From assembly GCA_021209875.1 (NCBI GenBank), contig JAGYVD010000010.1:682001-746000 (forward strand): a stretch of DNA of 64,000 bases. Direction: 5' to 3'. The notes beneath the pieces were generated by a model. The model did no database searches, was not told the DNA's origin, and saw only the letters and a list, made by a program, of their open reading frames with translations. Positions 10,577 to 20,478 of the stretch are shown here, piece by piece. Source of the DNA: Rosellinia necatrix (Eukaryota; Ascomycota; Sordariomycetes; Xylariales; Xylariaceae). Made by a program: the position numbers and the translations under genes. The stretch's first letter is position 1; each line of letters begins with the position of its first letter.

Positions 10577-13078
10577 ATGCCAACGACAATGGAGCAATCC
10601 GGTGGCTTTTGTCTGAACTGCTCAGATCTGCAACCGACCTATCATCTTAGAAACCTCTTCATCTATTCGGAATGGAACAAGGCCAGCCGTCCTAGAATCG
10701 AGCGATCCATTGGTGATCTGGTAGAAGAGAAGAGATGTCCTCTCTGCCGCCTCATCACTCTAGGATTGGAGGAGTGCCTCGTCCCCGGCCCCAGCAAGTT
10801 CGATAGAAATGACTTGTACCTCTCACTTCTCGAGCTTCGTTATGTTCGAGGCGCCGTGGCTTTTAAACCCCTCTCGAAGTCGCGCTCTGAAAGTCTCGGT
10901 GAACTCGACACTCTGCTGCTAAGAGTGTCATTACGGGTATCGGAGACTCGCACGAAGCCTATTTTCTACGTCCATCACGTGTCGACTAAACCGGATAGTC
11001 ATAAAATCGACTTTCTCCTAGACTTGGCCGTCGCACCCGTGGAGATGGATGGGGATGACTACCGGAGCAAGAAGTATTCCCTGGGACACAGCGCGGCCCT
11101 GCTAAGGCTAGCCGCTAAGCACAGCCAGAACCGTCTGGCTAAGATGCTGCCGGCTTTGCGCGAGGGAAATTTCCTGAAGGGGAGGGAAGTCGGAGATACA
11201 GTGGATCAGAGGCTCGTACACTCATGGCTTCGCTACTGCGATCACCACCACGCGAGCTGCGAGCCTCGCCAGCTCCCCTCGTCCAGCCATTTCCCCATTT
11301 GGATGATAGATGTAAAGCAGCGGATGGTGGTCAAAGAGTTTGGCAGCACCGCGCGCTTCGCAGCCCTCAGCTATGTCTGGGGACCCAGCGGCACCCAGCA
11401 CCTCAGGTACACAAAACGTGGCGGCGTTGACGTGCGTCTGAGCACAGCTGGAGGCCTGTCGGATAAGCATGGGGACATACCCACGACGATCAAGGACGCC
11501 ATGACGCTTTGCGAACGACTGCGCATTCCATATCTTTGGGTCGACGCTTTGTGCCTTGACCAGGACAAGCTCCAGACAAATACGAGCGACCCGGAGAAAT
11601 TTACTATGATGGGCATGATATATGCCAGTGCGTATGTTACTATTGTTGCCGCCCGGGGACGGGACTCATGGGCGGGCCTGCCTGGCGTAAATGCCGGTTC
11701 ACGATCGCTATCGAATGTCATAGAACGGGCGGGCGATACATGTTTCGGCATCTTCAACGGGACAGTAGGTAGAACAGTTTCCAAGTCAGTGTGGAACAGT
11801 CGGGCCTGGACGTTCCAGGAAATGTTGCTCTCGAGGAGACTCCTAATCTTCACAGCCGAGGAAGTCTTGTACGAATGTTGTTCGGACAGCAGCCGTAGAG
11901 AAAGCGTTGCTATGGAGATCTCTAAGAATATCCAAGCCATGTTCAGGCCGCCGAGCTTAGACACAACCTTTAAGCCGCCATTGGATGTTTTAGATGACAT
12001 TGGACAGAAAGGAGGGGATTTCGACCCTTATGGAATATATGTTGAACTTGTATCAGAGTACATACACCGCGGTATGAGCAACCCAAATGACATTCTCAGG
12101 GCGTCACAAGCCATTCTAGATGCGTTGGGGCAAAGGATCGGGAGCGGATTATTCCATGGGATTCTCCTAAAGCACTTCCACGACACCTTGGTATTCAAAG
12201 TCATACCTATACACATTAACAGCCATCGAGGCGGGTTTCCATCCTGGAGCTGGTGTGGCTGGGGGCCACAACCACGCGGCAGCGAGCGGGCGATAGTATT
12301 CCAGGATCGGTTTGAGTGCCAGTGGATGGAGAACGTCGTGGACTTTTATAGATTGGACCCGACAGCGGCCAGGGGTGGCTACAGTCCACAGAGCAGGCCC
12401 GTGTTTGTCCGCATAGAGAGGAACGAGCACACAACACCCAAGAGTATGGAGACCCCCGAGAGTATGGAACTGGGTGAATACAGAGAAGAATGGGGAGATC
12501 GTCTAAATCACATGCTAGTGTTTAAGGGCAACACAGTACACATACGCGTTGAACGCACCGCCCACACCAGATATTATCCGATAGAGATGGAGGACGAGGT
12601 AGACAACACAACAAGTGACGAAAATGACGATCCCGAAGGCAGCGATAGCGGCGATGGCGGCGATGATATAAGGCGCAAAGCTAGGAAGGTTGGGATCTCT
12701 CGACACGTCAAAAGGCGCAAAGCCAGTACACTCAGCATTTACGCATCTCTCAAAAGGCGCAAGGCCAGAAAGGCCGGCATCTACGATTGTCTCGAGCCAA
12801 ACCTCGGGATGGGCTCCATCGAACTGAACTGTGAATGGAGAGACGGGGAGCCAGACGAGCTGGAGTTTGTTGAAATAGGCGGGTACAGAGCCTACATCCC
12901 GAATAACAATCCATTCGGCCCTGAGTTGGGATGTGAGAAGCACCAGGTGTCAACCATCTTGGCATTCTTGATTTCAACTGACGCAACTGGGATTTCTCGC
13001 CGGGCAGGGCTGTACGAGTTTAACAAGGACGTCTGGGAGGGTGCAGTGACAACAGCCCGGACGGTTTACCTTTGCTAA
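10577..13078 (+). CDS. HET-domain (heterokaryon incompatibility) protein
   Basis: Single-exon gene of 833 aa. The N-terminus carries paired cysteines (CLNC at about 13-16, CPLCRLI at about 55-61) that could bind metal. The HET domain starts near residue 261: FAALSYVWG, then IPTTIKDAM, YLWVDALCLDQD, MIYASAYVTIVAARG, and SRAWTFQEMLLSRRLL near 410-425. HET proteins act in allorecognition, where non-self fusion triggers growth arrest or cell death; most copies in a genome have unknown partners. The C-terminus is odd: an acidic tract (about 670-695) precedes three spaced KRRKA-like basic repeats (about 697-735). The DUF7025 relic lies just upstream, so this looks like an accessory locus. Its 3' end faces ATG6. 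Confidence 0.92.
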   Translation: MPTTMEQSGGFCLNCSDLQPTYHLRNLFIYSEWNKASRPRIERSIGDLVEEKRCPLCRLITLGLEECLVPGPSKFDRNDLYLSLLELRYVRGAVAFKPLSKSRSESLGELDTLLLRVSLRVSETRTKPIFYVHHVSTKPDSHKIDFLLDLAVAPVEMDGDDYRSKKYSLGHSAALLRLAAKHSQNRLAKMLPALREGNFLKGREVGDTVDQRLVHSWLRYCDHHHASCEPRQLPSSSHFPIWMIDVKQRMVVKEFGSTARFAALSYVWGPSGTQHLRYTKRGGVDVRLSTAGGLSDKHGDIPTTIKDAMTLCERLRIPYLWVDALCLDQDKLQTNTSDPEKFTMMGMIYASAYVTIVAARGRDSWAGLPGVNAGSRSLSNVIERAGDTCFGIFNGTVGRTVSKSVWNSRAWTFQEMLLSRRLLIFTAEEVLYECCSDSSRRESVAMEISKNIQAMFRPPSLDTTFKPPLDVLDDIGQKGGDFDPYGIYVELVSEYIHRGMSNPNDILRASQAILDALGQRIGSGLFHGILLKHFHDTLVFKVIPIHINSHRGGFPSWSWCGWGPQPRGSERAIVFQDRFECQWMENVVDFYRLDPTAARGGYSPQSRPVFVRIERNEHTTPKSMETPESMELGEYREEWGDRLNHMLVFKGNTVHIRVERTAHTRYYPIEMEDEVDNTTSDENDDPEGSDSGDGGDDIRRKARKVGISRHVKRRKASTLSIYASLKRRKARKAGIYDCLEPNLGMGSIELNCEWRDGEPDELEFVEIGGYRAYIPNNNPFGPELGCEKHQVSTILAFLISTDATGISRRAGLYEFNKDVWEGAVTTARTVYLC

Positions 13079-13393
13079 AAGAGCGACGAACACAGCGACG
13101 GCTTTGAGTCCCTGGGGCTGAAGACGGGATATCATTGCTGAGTCTCTTATGCTATATGGATTGGGGTTTCCTTTCATGTGCACACGTATATGAAGAAGCT
13201 GGTCAATTATTTCCCCAAGCGTGGTGATGTAAGCTGACAGTAGGACGTGATCCTGGATAGTAACTGGCGACCAAAACAATGGAAACCACAGGGCCAAGGC
13301 TGTGCAAATACCAACTTTCTAATCGCTGTTGGATACTAGGTTCTTCATAAGAAAATAACTCGCATAACCCATGAATAATCTCCCTCTATGTAA

Positions 13394-13410
13394 GGGGGGG
13401 GAGGGGGGGG
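13394..13410 (+). repeat. Poly-G tract
   Basis: Eight G, one A, then eight G, followed by CCC, in the convergent gap between the HET and ATG6 genes. It is a G-quadruplex-prone tract; any role in termination is speculative. The rest of the 13079-13464 gap shows no gene. Confidence 0.7.
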
Positions 13411-13464
13411 CCCAAACTCCGACCTTGGGAATACAATAATACCTCTATCGGGAATATCCACATA

Positions 13465-15152
13465 TTAACGGCCGTTTGCTAAGTAACTGACATTGCTGGC
13501 ATGCGCAATGAGAAACTTGCAACATGTGAGAGCAAACTTGCATGCCTTCGTCCATCCTTCATCATTAGTGATGCCCAACCTAATACTGAAATGGCCAATC
13601 CTGTCGTCGCCGATCTTATCGCCATCGATCTTGTAAGGTAATGCCAGGGGGCTGGGGGAATACGCATGGGGTCCGGTATCGGCTTTGGTCTGTTCATGCA
13701 CAAAGGTCCCCAGTTGCCTGACCAGTTCTAGGAAAGCTACCATGCCTTTGTCGAAACTCCGGTTCCAGAGCATTGGCAGGTGAAGGTCACCTGAGCAATA
13801 GAGATCAAGCACGCTCTTCTTAGGGGCTGGCGGGGGACCACTTCGGTGGGCGCCTATTCGGCTTGAGGAAGGCGATATATGTTCGTATTTTATGATTTTT
13901 GACGCCGAGCCCATCGGTAGGGGTTCGTAGCCATCGAATTTATACCCGAGCTTGTCCGCTACGGTGACGACAAGAAGGAGGGCTTGGCCCCATGCTGCGT
14001 TGATCTCAGGCCAATCAACAGGTTTGGATGACAATTTCCCCAGCCTGAGACCATTTATGGTGGCAAAATTGCCGTCGTGGTGTATAGAGAAGGTGTCGTT
14101 ATACACGTTTGCCCGCTGTAGCTTGGTAAGGAGCTGGGAGTCGTGGTCGAATTTGGAATTGATGCTGTCCCTCTCATTCTGGAATTCGGTGAGCTTCGAG
14201 GCAAAAGCATTGCGCTCCCGCCAGAATTGCTCCTCTTCTGCGTCGAGCTTTTGAGACTCCTCTTCGAGGGCCATTATCTCCTCGTCCAGGGCTGCCTTTT
14301 CTCTTTCTAGCTTTAATAGCTCATTCATCGAATCCTCCTCCTCTTTCTTGGCCTGGGCGAGTAGGCGTTTCGCTTCGGTGATGTCGTCTTCGGTGGGAAC
14401 ATCGGCCTGGATCTGTTTCAAGAAGCCAGCATACGCGTCTCGTTCGCGGATACTGGACTCTAATCTCTTCTGAAGGCCATCCACAAGCATCTCGGTGCAT
14501 TCGACACACACAGGATGGTCGATGTCGGATCGCGCGGACAGTATTTCGAACAGCCTATTGATACGCTCGGCCTCATGGGGCTGGGCGGTTCTACCGTCGG
14601 TGCGCTGGCCGGCGGAGAAAGAGGATCGCCGTGGCGGGTTAGAGCCGGGTTGTTCGTGGAGAGTGGTCAATCTCGGCGGGGCAAGTTGGGATTCTGTTAG
14701 TAGCACGAATGACATGGCGGAGCTATCGCGAGGATGTCCGTCGCCGCGCACGCTGCTCCCCTGTTTCTTAAAGGTGGGTGGACCGGCATTCTTAGCAACC
14801 TGGTCATATAGGGCTCGCCGTTCGGACTCGTGGGGGTATGGGACCCGCGTGGGGTGGAGGCGCTTTGGTTGCTGCTGGGCGGAAGAAGCTAGAAGACGGG
14901 CGCGCTCGATGTCAGAAGAGGGGGAAGAAGGAGGAGGAGGAGTAGGAAGAATAGGAGGAGTAGGAAGAGTAGGGGGAGGAGTAGGAGGAGTAGGAGGGGC
15001 AGAGGAGGCCAGGCGACGTTCCGAACGGCCGACAGAACGGGCCATAGGAATGAGGGCAACAACGAACCAGCTAGGAGATCAAACGCTGCTGGATTTAAGT
15101 CCGTTAGAGATCCGTCAAGCTTGAGGGGGGCTCGACACTTTTGGCAATACAT
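13465..15152 (-). CDS. ATG6: Beclin-1 homologue Atg6/Vps30
   Basis: Exon 1 is 15152-15068 (85 nt) and exon 2 is 14888-13465; the product is 502 aa. The 179-nt intron has a GTTCGT donor and CTTCTAG acceptor and is a long polypyrimidine run, so the join reads DLLAASSAQQQPKR. Exon 1 encodes the conserved fungal start MYCQKCRAPLKLDGSL with its CxxC pair. A coiled coil follows at about residues 190-300 (EEEDSMNELLKLEREKAALD region), then the BARA/evolutionarily conserved domain (NVYNDTFSIHHDG…NGLRLGKL…WPEINAAWGQALLL). Atg6 is a shared subunit of class III PI3-kinase complexes I (autophagy, with Vps34, Vps15 and Atg14) and II (endosomal sorting). An ATG at 15045 inside the intron opens a 526-aa frame and is a likely misannotation trap. 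Confidence 0.95.
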
Positions 15153-15801
15153 GGTGTGCCTGCTTTAGACTCGGCAGTAGGCTCCTATCCCATGCTGCAC
15201 ACTCGGCTAGAAATAGATAGAAAACGTCGCAGAGATGGGCCGGCTAACTCTGAGCGCAATGAACTTTGATATGGATGGTAGGATAAGGTCCGTAGAAAGG
15301 TACTCAGAAGTATGTATGTAGGTAACTAACTTAGGTACGTCGGTAAGGTTGTTGCGAATTAAGCTCCAGTTGTGGCAGAATAGGTAGGTAGGTATGTACC
15401 TACTTCCATCTTACGTCACTCCTATGTGTGTAGGTACAATGTAGTGGACTCTGGATCGCCATCTAGCAACCAGATAGGCTATAATCTCTAAGGTGCATAA
15501 CTATTGAGTGGGTCGAGGCCACCCTGCAACGCGGGGTCGGCCGCCCACGCGCTCCACGCGTCGCGTGCCCAGGGAGTTATGCGTTAGGCTAAGCAGGCAC
15601 TTTAGCACCGTTAGGGACTAGACGCACTGAACCCGCCGCCTTAATCGACGTTGGATGGGTAACGGCAGTGTGCAGCTGTCGCATCAACAATTAACCCTAT
15701 CAACAATTACTCTGTATGCCAGGGCAAGCGCTATCCATCCGGCGCCCAGAATACCCCCGCGAAATGGCAAGCTGTGCGCCATTCCAATTCAGCATCCCGA
15801 A
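15153..15801. other. Divergent promoter region, ATG6/SCM3
   Basis: The shared upstream region of two divergent genes. It contains TAGGTAGGTAGGTATGTACCTAC-type runs at about 15320-15435. An in-frame ATG at 15655 would extend SCM3 by 49 non-conserved residues and is not preferred. Confidence 0.5.
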
Positions 15802-18800
15802 ATGGAGCCCCCTCTGAAGCGGTTGAGGCTTGGGCCGCCCTCCCACAGCGCCGCCGACAACGAGGACGACGAAGAGAACCAAGACGAGCTGTCCATGACC
15901 CCCGCCCAATTCGACGCCATACAGGACCCCATGTACCAGCTCGACAAGGGGCGCGCGAAGGCTGCGACCAGGCTTAAGTCGACCCTGGAGGACATATTCG
16001 CCAAGTACGGCAAAGATTTCGACGGCGACGACGACGTCATCAACTTTTATACCGACGAGATCGAGGTCGACAACGGCCACGTCCAGTCGTTGGATAAGCT
16101 GGACGACGGCGCCGCCGACGCCTCTCTTTCTAGCGACGAAGAGCAGAGGATTCTGAATGGGAAGTCGAGCGCCCGACGAAAACGATCGCGATCCAAGTCA
16201 CTCATACCTATGAGCCATGCCAAGTTCAATCCGAGCCAGTCATTTCCGCCACCGTCGTCGTGGAACGAACCTCCGGGGTTGAGTACATATCGACTATCGT
16301 CCCTATCCTTTCCGTCCCCCTTTGGTCCGTCCCCCTTTGGTGCGTCCCCCCACGGCGCCCAACCCCCCTTCGATTTTGGTCCCTCTCCATTCGGAAACAT
16401 CCCGGCCGATCCGCTCTGGCATGCCCCCGACTTGCCCCCTCAACCCCGCCACCAGCATAGGTCAATCCTTGGGGCAGGCGGTTTTCAGTTTGGCTCCTAC
16501 GATGGGTCGACCAATGTTGTCAAGAGGGTCGTGAGCGCCAAGTCTTTTCTTCTGCGCACCACCTCTACTCCTTCTAAACCCGGCGATCGTGGTGTAGAAG
16601 ACGACGAGGAAGACGAAATTATTCTCGGAAGAAACGAGCCGGACGATGTGCCTCACGCTCGCTTGGAGGGGTCTGAGACCCCGTCCATATCGGCTACGTC
16701 CAGGGGCAGCTCACAGCCAGCGAGTCGGAATCCGGTCCAGCAGCCATCTGTCGATGGAATTGATCAAATCGAAGACGAATCGCATAGCAATATCGAACAC
16801 GGAAACAAAGAACAAGTCCAAAGTTTGCCCGTAAAATCTACAATGGTGGAAATGGTCTTGGTGTCTAGCCAACCGGCACAGGAAAACACTCAGCATCAGC
16901 AAACAACGGGCAATAAACATGGTCAGTCTCCTACGTCTCGAAAAAGGGGACGACCGAAAAAAATAGACACAGACAAATCTGCCACGGCTCCTGACACAGA
17001 ACTTCAAATTGGGCCTCGCCTCCTTCAACCAAATGAGAGGAGAATTGAAGTTGTCATACCCATGATGAAGCACCTGCCGGATGCAGAAGCAGAGCAGGTC
17101 GTTGGAAAGACAAAACTGGCGATTAGTGGATCGCCCAGTCAACTGGCCATGGAACAAATGATATCCGTTAATGAAGATTCGGGGATCAGGCACCCAAAGA
17201 ATTCTCTACCTACGGCACAATCGATAGATAGCAATGAAGATGTAGCATTGCACCCGCCAATCGCGGATTTTTCTGAGGACTCGGTGGGCACCAATTCAAG
17301 GCAACCCGCCGAAGTAGCTCAACGCCCGAAGCAAACTGCCAAGTCCCAGAAACCTCAAAAATCACAGAAGCGTCGGCCAAAGCCTGTGTGGAAGCCAGTA
17401 GTGCTCCCCATTACGGATACCCCGCCGCACGACGAAGTACGCCCTCAAACTCCAGATCTTGAGACCAAGGAAGATTCGGACCCATCGCGAACAGCGATGA
17501 GCGATATCATAGCTCATTCTGTCAACGGGAACCTTCAAGACCTAGAGCGGCAGCCGGATTATGATGACAATAATAACGCAATGGTTTCTAGTCATCAATT
17601 CCTTCCGATGGCGGACATGGGCGTAGGCGGAGAGCGGGTGGCACATGAGACGAGTGCGAAGATTATGGAAGTATTACTAGTTGACAAAGATAGTCATGAA
17701 GAGGCCTCGGCGCAGTCGTCACCCCCGACAGAAATACCAGATCTTGCCACTACAGAACACACCGTTTCTGAAACATTTATATTCCAAGAATCGGAGCGCT
17801 CATGTTATGGAGACCAAGATGCTCCCGAAGTTGAGCTACGCCCTTCTTCTATCGGCCTTCACAGAGAAGAGATACCCCTTATTTACCCGCATGTGGTAAA
17901 TGACACGACTGCTGACGATCATGATGTACAATCACAAGATGTGCTTACCGATTCGGATATACCAGACATTTACGAAGCTCGAAACCTCGCGCTTGAGCAG
18001 GATATCACCTGTCGAAGCCGTGAAGATTCGCCGATTGATGGGTCCATAGAGCCCGATTTATATGGTAGTCGAGAATGTCTGTCTTTGGCACTTCCAGTGC
18101 CAAACACTTGCGAAAATCAGGAAGAAGATGCGCCCAATACATCACCGTCTACTAGTGTGCTTATCGCTGAAGTTAATGGTCTGCAGCTAAATGGAGATCG
18201 CCAGTATGGCGAGCGGAGTCCTTCTCTCGGGGCCAGAGAATTGCCGGATCATGATCCTTCAGCACTTCCAACCAAATCCGATACCCATTTCGCATCCGGG
18301 TTGGCACTACGGCTATCATCAAGTACGACAGAGGACGATGACCAACGCGATACCAGCAATGGCAGATCCCCGAGCCCTGAATTAGGCACACCAACCCGGC
18401 GCAGTATAAGCCGTAGGGCTTCTTCTCGAACCAAAAGCTCCCCAGCTCCCACAACGCCAACAAGACGACAGAGCTCCAGAAGCGCGAAACCCGAGAGTAG
18501 CCGTCACCGCACCCCATCGAGCAAGCGTTTCCCGCTCAGCTCCCTGATACCCAGCGGCATTGACGACGAAAGTGACGATGAGCTTAGCATCGCGGGCTCG
18601 TCTTCGAGCGCCGGCTTAAGATTATATTCCCCGTTTTCTCGTACCAGCAACAATGGCAGCCCCGGCTTGCCGCCGTTGCTGCTCACACCCGCCAAGAAGA
18701 CTCGAAAACACAGCAGTCTTCTGATCGGGCCAAGGTCATCCGCCCGAACAACGCCAAATCAGGTCCCGGGGTCCGACCACGGCGGAAACACGCCCCCGGC

Positions 18801-19038
18801 GACAGACTCGCGCGCCGCTGGCCGCAGCCAAGCCCGGCGGGCGCGGAACCGCGCGGTGCACAGCTCACCCTTAGCCCGCACGGTCGCCCAGCGCCTGCTC
18901 AGCAGCCCGACGAAAAGGCGCCGCCGAATGCCGCCGCCGAGTCCCGGCCCGGTGGCCTCGCCCCACGGCACCCTGCGGCGCTGCGGTGATGGCGGCTTCG
19001 CGTGCGAGCGAGCTTTCTGCCTCACGTGTTGTAAGTAA
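15802..19038 (+). CDS. SCM3: Centromere protein Scm3 (CENP-A chaperone, HJURP homologue)
   Basis: Single exon of 1078 aa from the ATG at 15802. The Scm3/HJURP signature is at about residues 57-93: RLKSTLEDIFAKYGKDF, then a DDDVINFYTDEIEVDNGHV tail, preceded by MTPAQFDAIQDPMYQLDKGRAKA as in filamentous ascomycetes. Scm3 binds CENP-A/H4 and loads it at centromeres. Further features are SPFG-type repeats (about 170-200), an AT-hook RKRGRPKKI near residue 380 that would grip AT-rich minor groove, a long acidic and disordered middle, a basic Ser/Arg-rich region (about 865-1040), and a Cys-rich C-terminus (CGDGGFACERAFCLTCCK) that could bind zinc. The family is shorter in yeast; large disordered forms with a C-terminal Cys cluster are usual in Pezizomycotina. 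Confidence 0.88.
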   Translation: MEPPLKRLRLGPPSHSAADNEDDEENQDELSMTPAQFDAIQDPMYQLDKGRAKAATRLKSTLEDIFAKYGKDFDGDDDVINFYTDEIEVDNGHVQSLDKLDDGAADASLSSDEEQRILNGKSSARRKRSRSKSLIPMSHAKFNPSQSFPPPSSWNEPPGLSTYRLSSLSFPSPFGPSPFGASPHGAQPPFDFGPSPFGNIPADPLWHAPDLPPQPRHQHRSILGAGGFQFGSYDGSTNVVKRVVSAKSFLLRTTSTPSKPGDRGVEDDEEDEIILGRNEPDDVPHARLEGSETPSISATSRGSSQPASRNPVQQPSVDGIDQIEDESHSNIEHGNKEQVQSLPVKSTMVEMVLVSSQPAQENTQHQQTTGNKHGQSPTSRKRGRPKKIDTDKSATAPDTELQIGPRLLQPNERRIEVVIPMMKHLPDAEAEQVVGKTKLAISGSPSQLAMEQMISVNEDSGIRHPKNSLPTAQSIDSNEDVALHPPIADFSEDSVGTNSRQPAEVAQRPKQTAKSQKPQKSQKRRPKPVWKPVVLPITDTPPHDEVRPQTPDLETKEDSDPSRTAMSDIIAHSVNGNLQDLERQPDYDDNNNAMVSSHQFLPMADMGVGGERVAHETSAKIMEVLLVDKDSHEEASAQSSPPTEIPDLATTEHTVSETFIFQESERSCYGDQDAPEVELRPSSIGLHREEIPLIYPHVVNDTTADDHDVQSQDVLTDSDIPDIYEARNLALEQDITCRSREDSPIDGSIEPDLYGSRECLSLALPVPNTCENQEEDAPNTSPSTSVLIAEVNGLQLNGDRQYGERSPSLGARELPDHDPSALPTKSDTHFASGLALRLSSSTTEDDDQRDTSNGRSPSPELGTPTRRSISRRASSRTKSSPAPTTPTRRQSSRSAKPESSRHRTPSSKRFPLSSLIPSGIDDESDDELSIAGSSSSAGLRLYSPFSRTSNNGSPGLPPLLLTPAKKTRKHSSLLIGPRSSARTTPNQVPGSDHGGNTPPATDSRAAGRSQARRARNRAVHSSPLARTVAQRLLSSPTKRRRRMPPPSPGPVASPHGTLRRCGDGGFACERAFCLTCCK

Positions 19039-20478
19039 TCCAGAGGTGAAACGTTTCAGGAATGGCAAAAGAAAAATACTCTGTATAGTTTAGTCCACGT
19101 CAGCGACCAGAGAGCCCCTGAGCAGCAGACACTTGTATATATATATGTGGGGATAAAGTTAGGTAACGCAGTCATATTAGACGGACGGCGGATACGAAGG
19201 CAATTAGAGCTTGCATAGCAGCAGCCATATCATTCAGGGCTTTCTTTGGAATTACAGGGATAGCTTAGGGTAGCGGGCGAAGGATAGTGCGCGTGGCTAC
19301 ACGACGTCTATAAGCAATGACCGAGTAGATAAAATAGATTGATTGCCTATTCCCCCCCCCTCCTCGCTTACGGCATATGCTTGAGAAGAAGGAATTAAAA
19401 CGACCACGGAAAAATAATCATCGTATAGAATTATATCCTTCGTCGCCACGTAGTGAACTACAATATGATAAAAATGACTTGAAGGGCACAGCGGGAAAGC
19501 ATTGGATAGGAAAGTATTATGATCACGTTCTCCGGTTTAGCAGGAGGGAAAGAGTCAAAATTAAAAAAAAAACGGAGGCTGGGTCGGTCAGTATGCTCAT
19601 CTTCTGCAAATGAGCCCGGGAGCGACGCCGGAATCAGATCAGCCCTCCGAATCAGGGAACAGCTAGAACTGGCAGCTTTCCTACACTATAATTATAGCTC
19701 AATTTGGCGCCTGGGGAGTTCGGGAACGGACTAGACTTCAACATATGTTACCTCATTGAACTACCTAGGTTCTCACTAGCTTCACATCCGTTTCACCGAA
19801 TCGGTTGTTTCCGTTTCTCATCAATGCTATCATTAAACAAACTACTACTATACGCTAGATCAGCATCGTGGCGGGATTCGAAATGAGAAGAATCAATAGA
19901 ATAAAACCCTATTATGCTGTACCGCTCCCTAAACCTTCCGGGGAAAATGGAGGAAAAAAATGTTGACAGCAACCATCTGTAGTGTCCCCACCAGACACGC
20001 GAGTAGCCTAACTACTACTTAGTCCATATTTCGTTAACGCAAGCTAGCCACACGTGGGTATCATCAAGTCGGGACGGGATATCGCGGCCTATAGATGCGA
20101 GATCTATTTGAGGAAAAGTGCGCTGGAGAATTGTACTCCTTTTGAGTAGCTTGAAGTAGGGTGCATTATATACCATCGGTGCTCTCTATACGAGAACATG
20201 AACACCCTGTCGGCCGTCTCAGTCCATGCGCAGCAGGATATCCTAGTGGATATCTACATAGGCAAAAGACTAACTGATAAGCTTGTGGTCTCGGCCGACC
20301 CAAACCAACTCTGGTGTCAATACAGTAAATCATCGATATCCTCTAGGGCAAGAGCTTAGGCCTGTCGCTTTGGCTGAGCAACCATTTACGTGCAGATAGA
20401 TGCAAGTTCGGGGTATCACAAGCAGATCAGTCTAGTAGACATTGTCCCGAGGTGGGGACATGGCATATTATACCCCCC
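19039..20478. other. Intergenic between SCM3 and CKA1
   Basis: About 1.4 kb between the 3' ends of two convergent genes. I see no coding region on either strand; a TA dinucleotide run lies near 19136-19148. Confidence 0.55.

Noticed and set aside
15045..15152. ATG at 15045 as the start of ATG6 (526-aa frame)
   Set aside because: The frame before 14888 is the pyrimidine-rich intron; the 85-nt exon from 15152 supplies the conserved MYCQKCRAPLKLDG start in phase.
19866..19884. TTCGAATCCCGCC on the minus strand, like a tRNA B box
   Set aside because: No A box, anticodon arm or acceptor stem partner at the expected distance.
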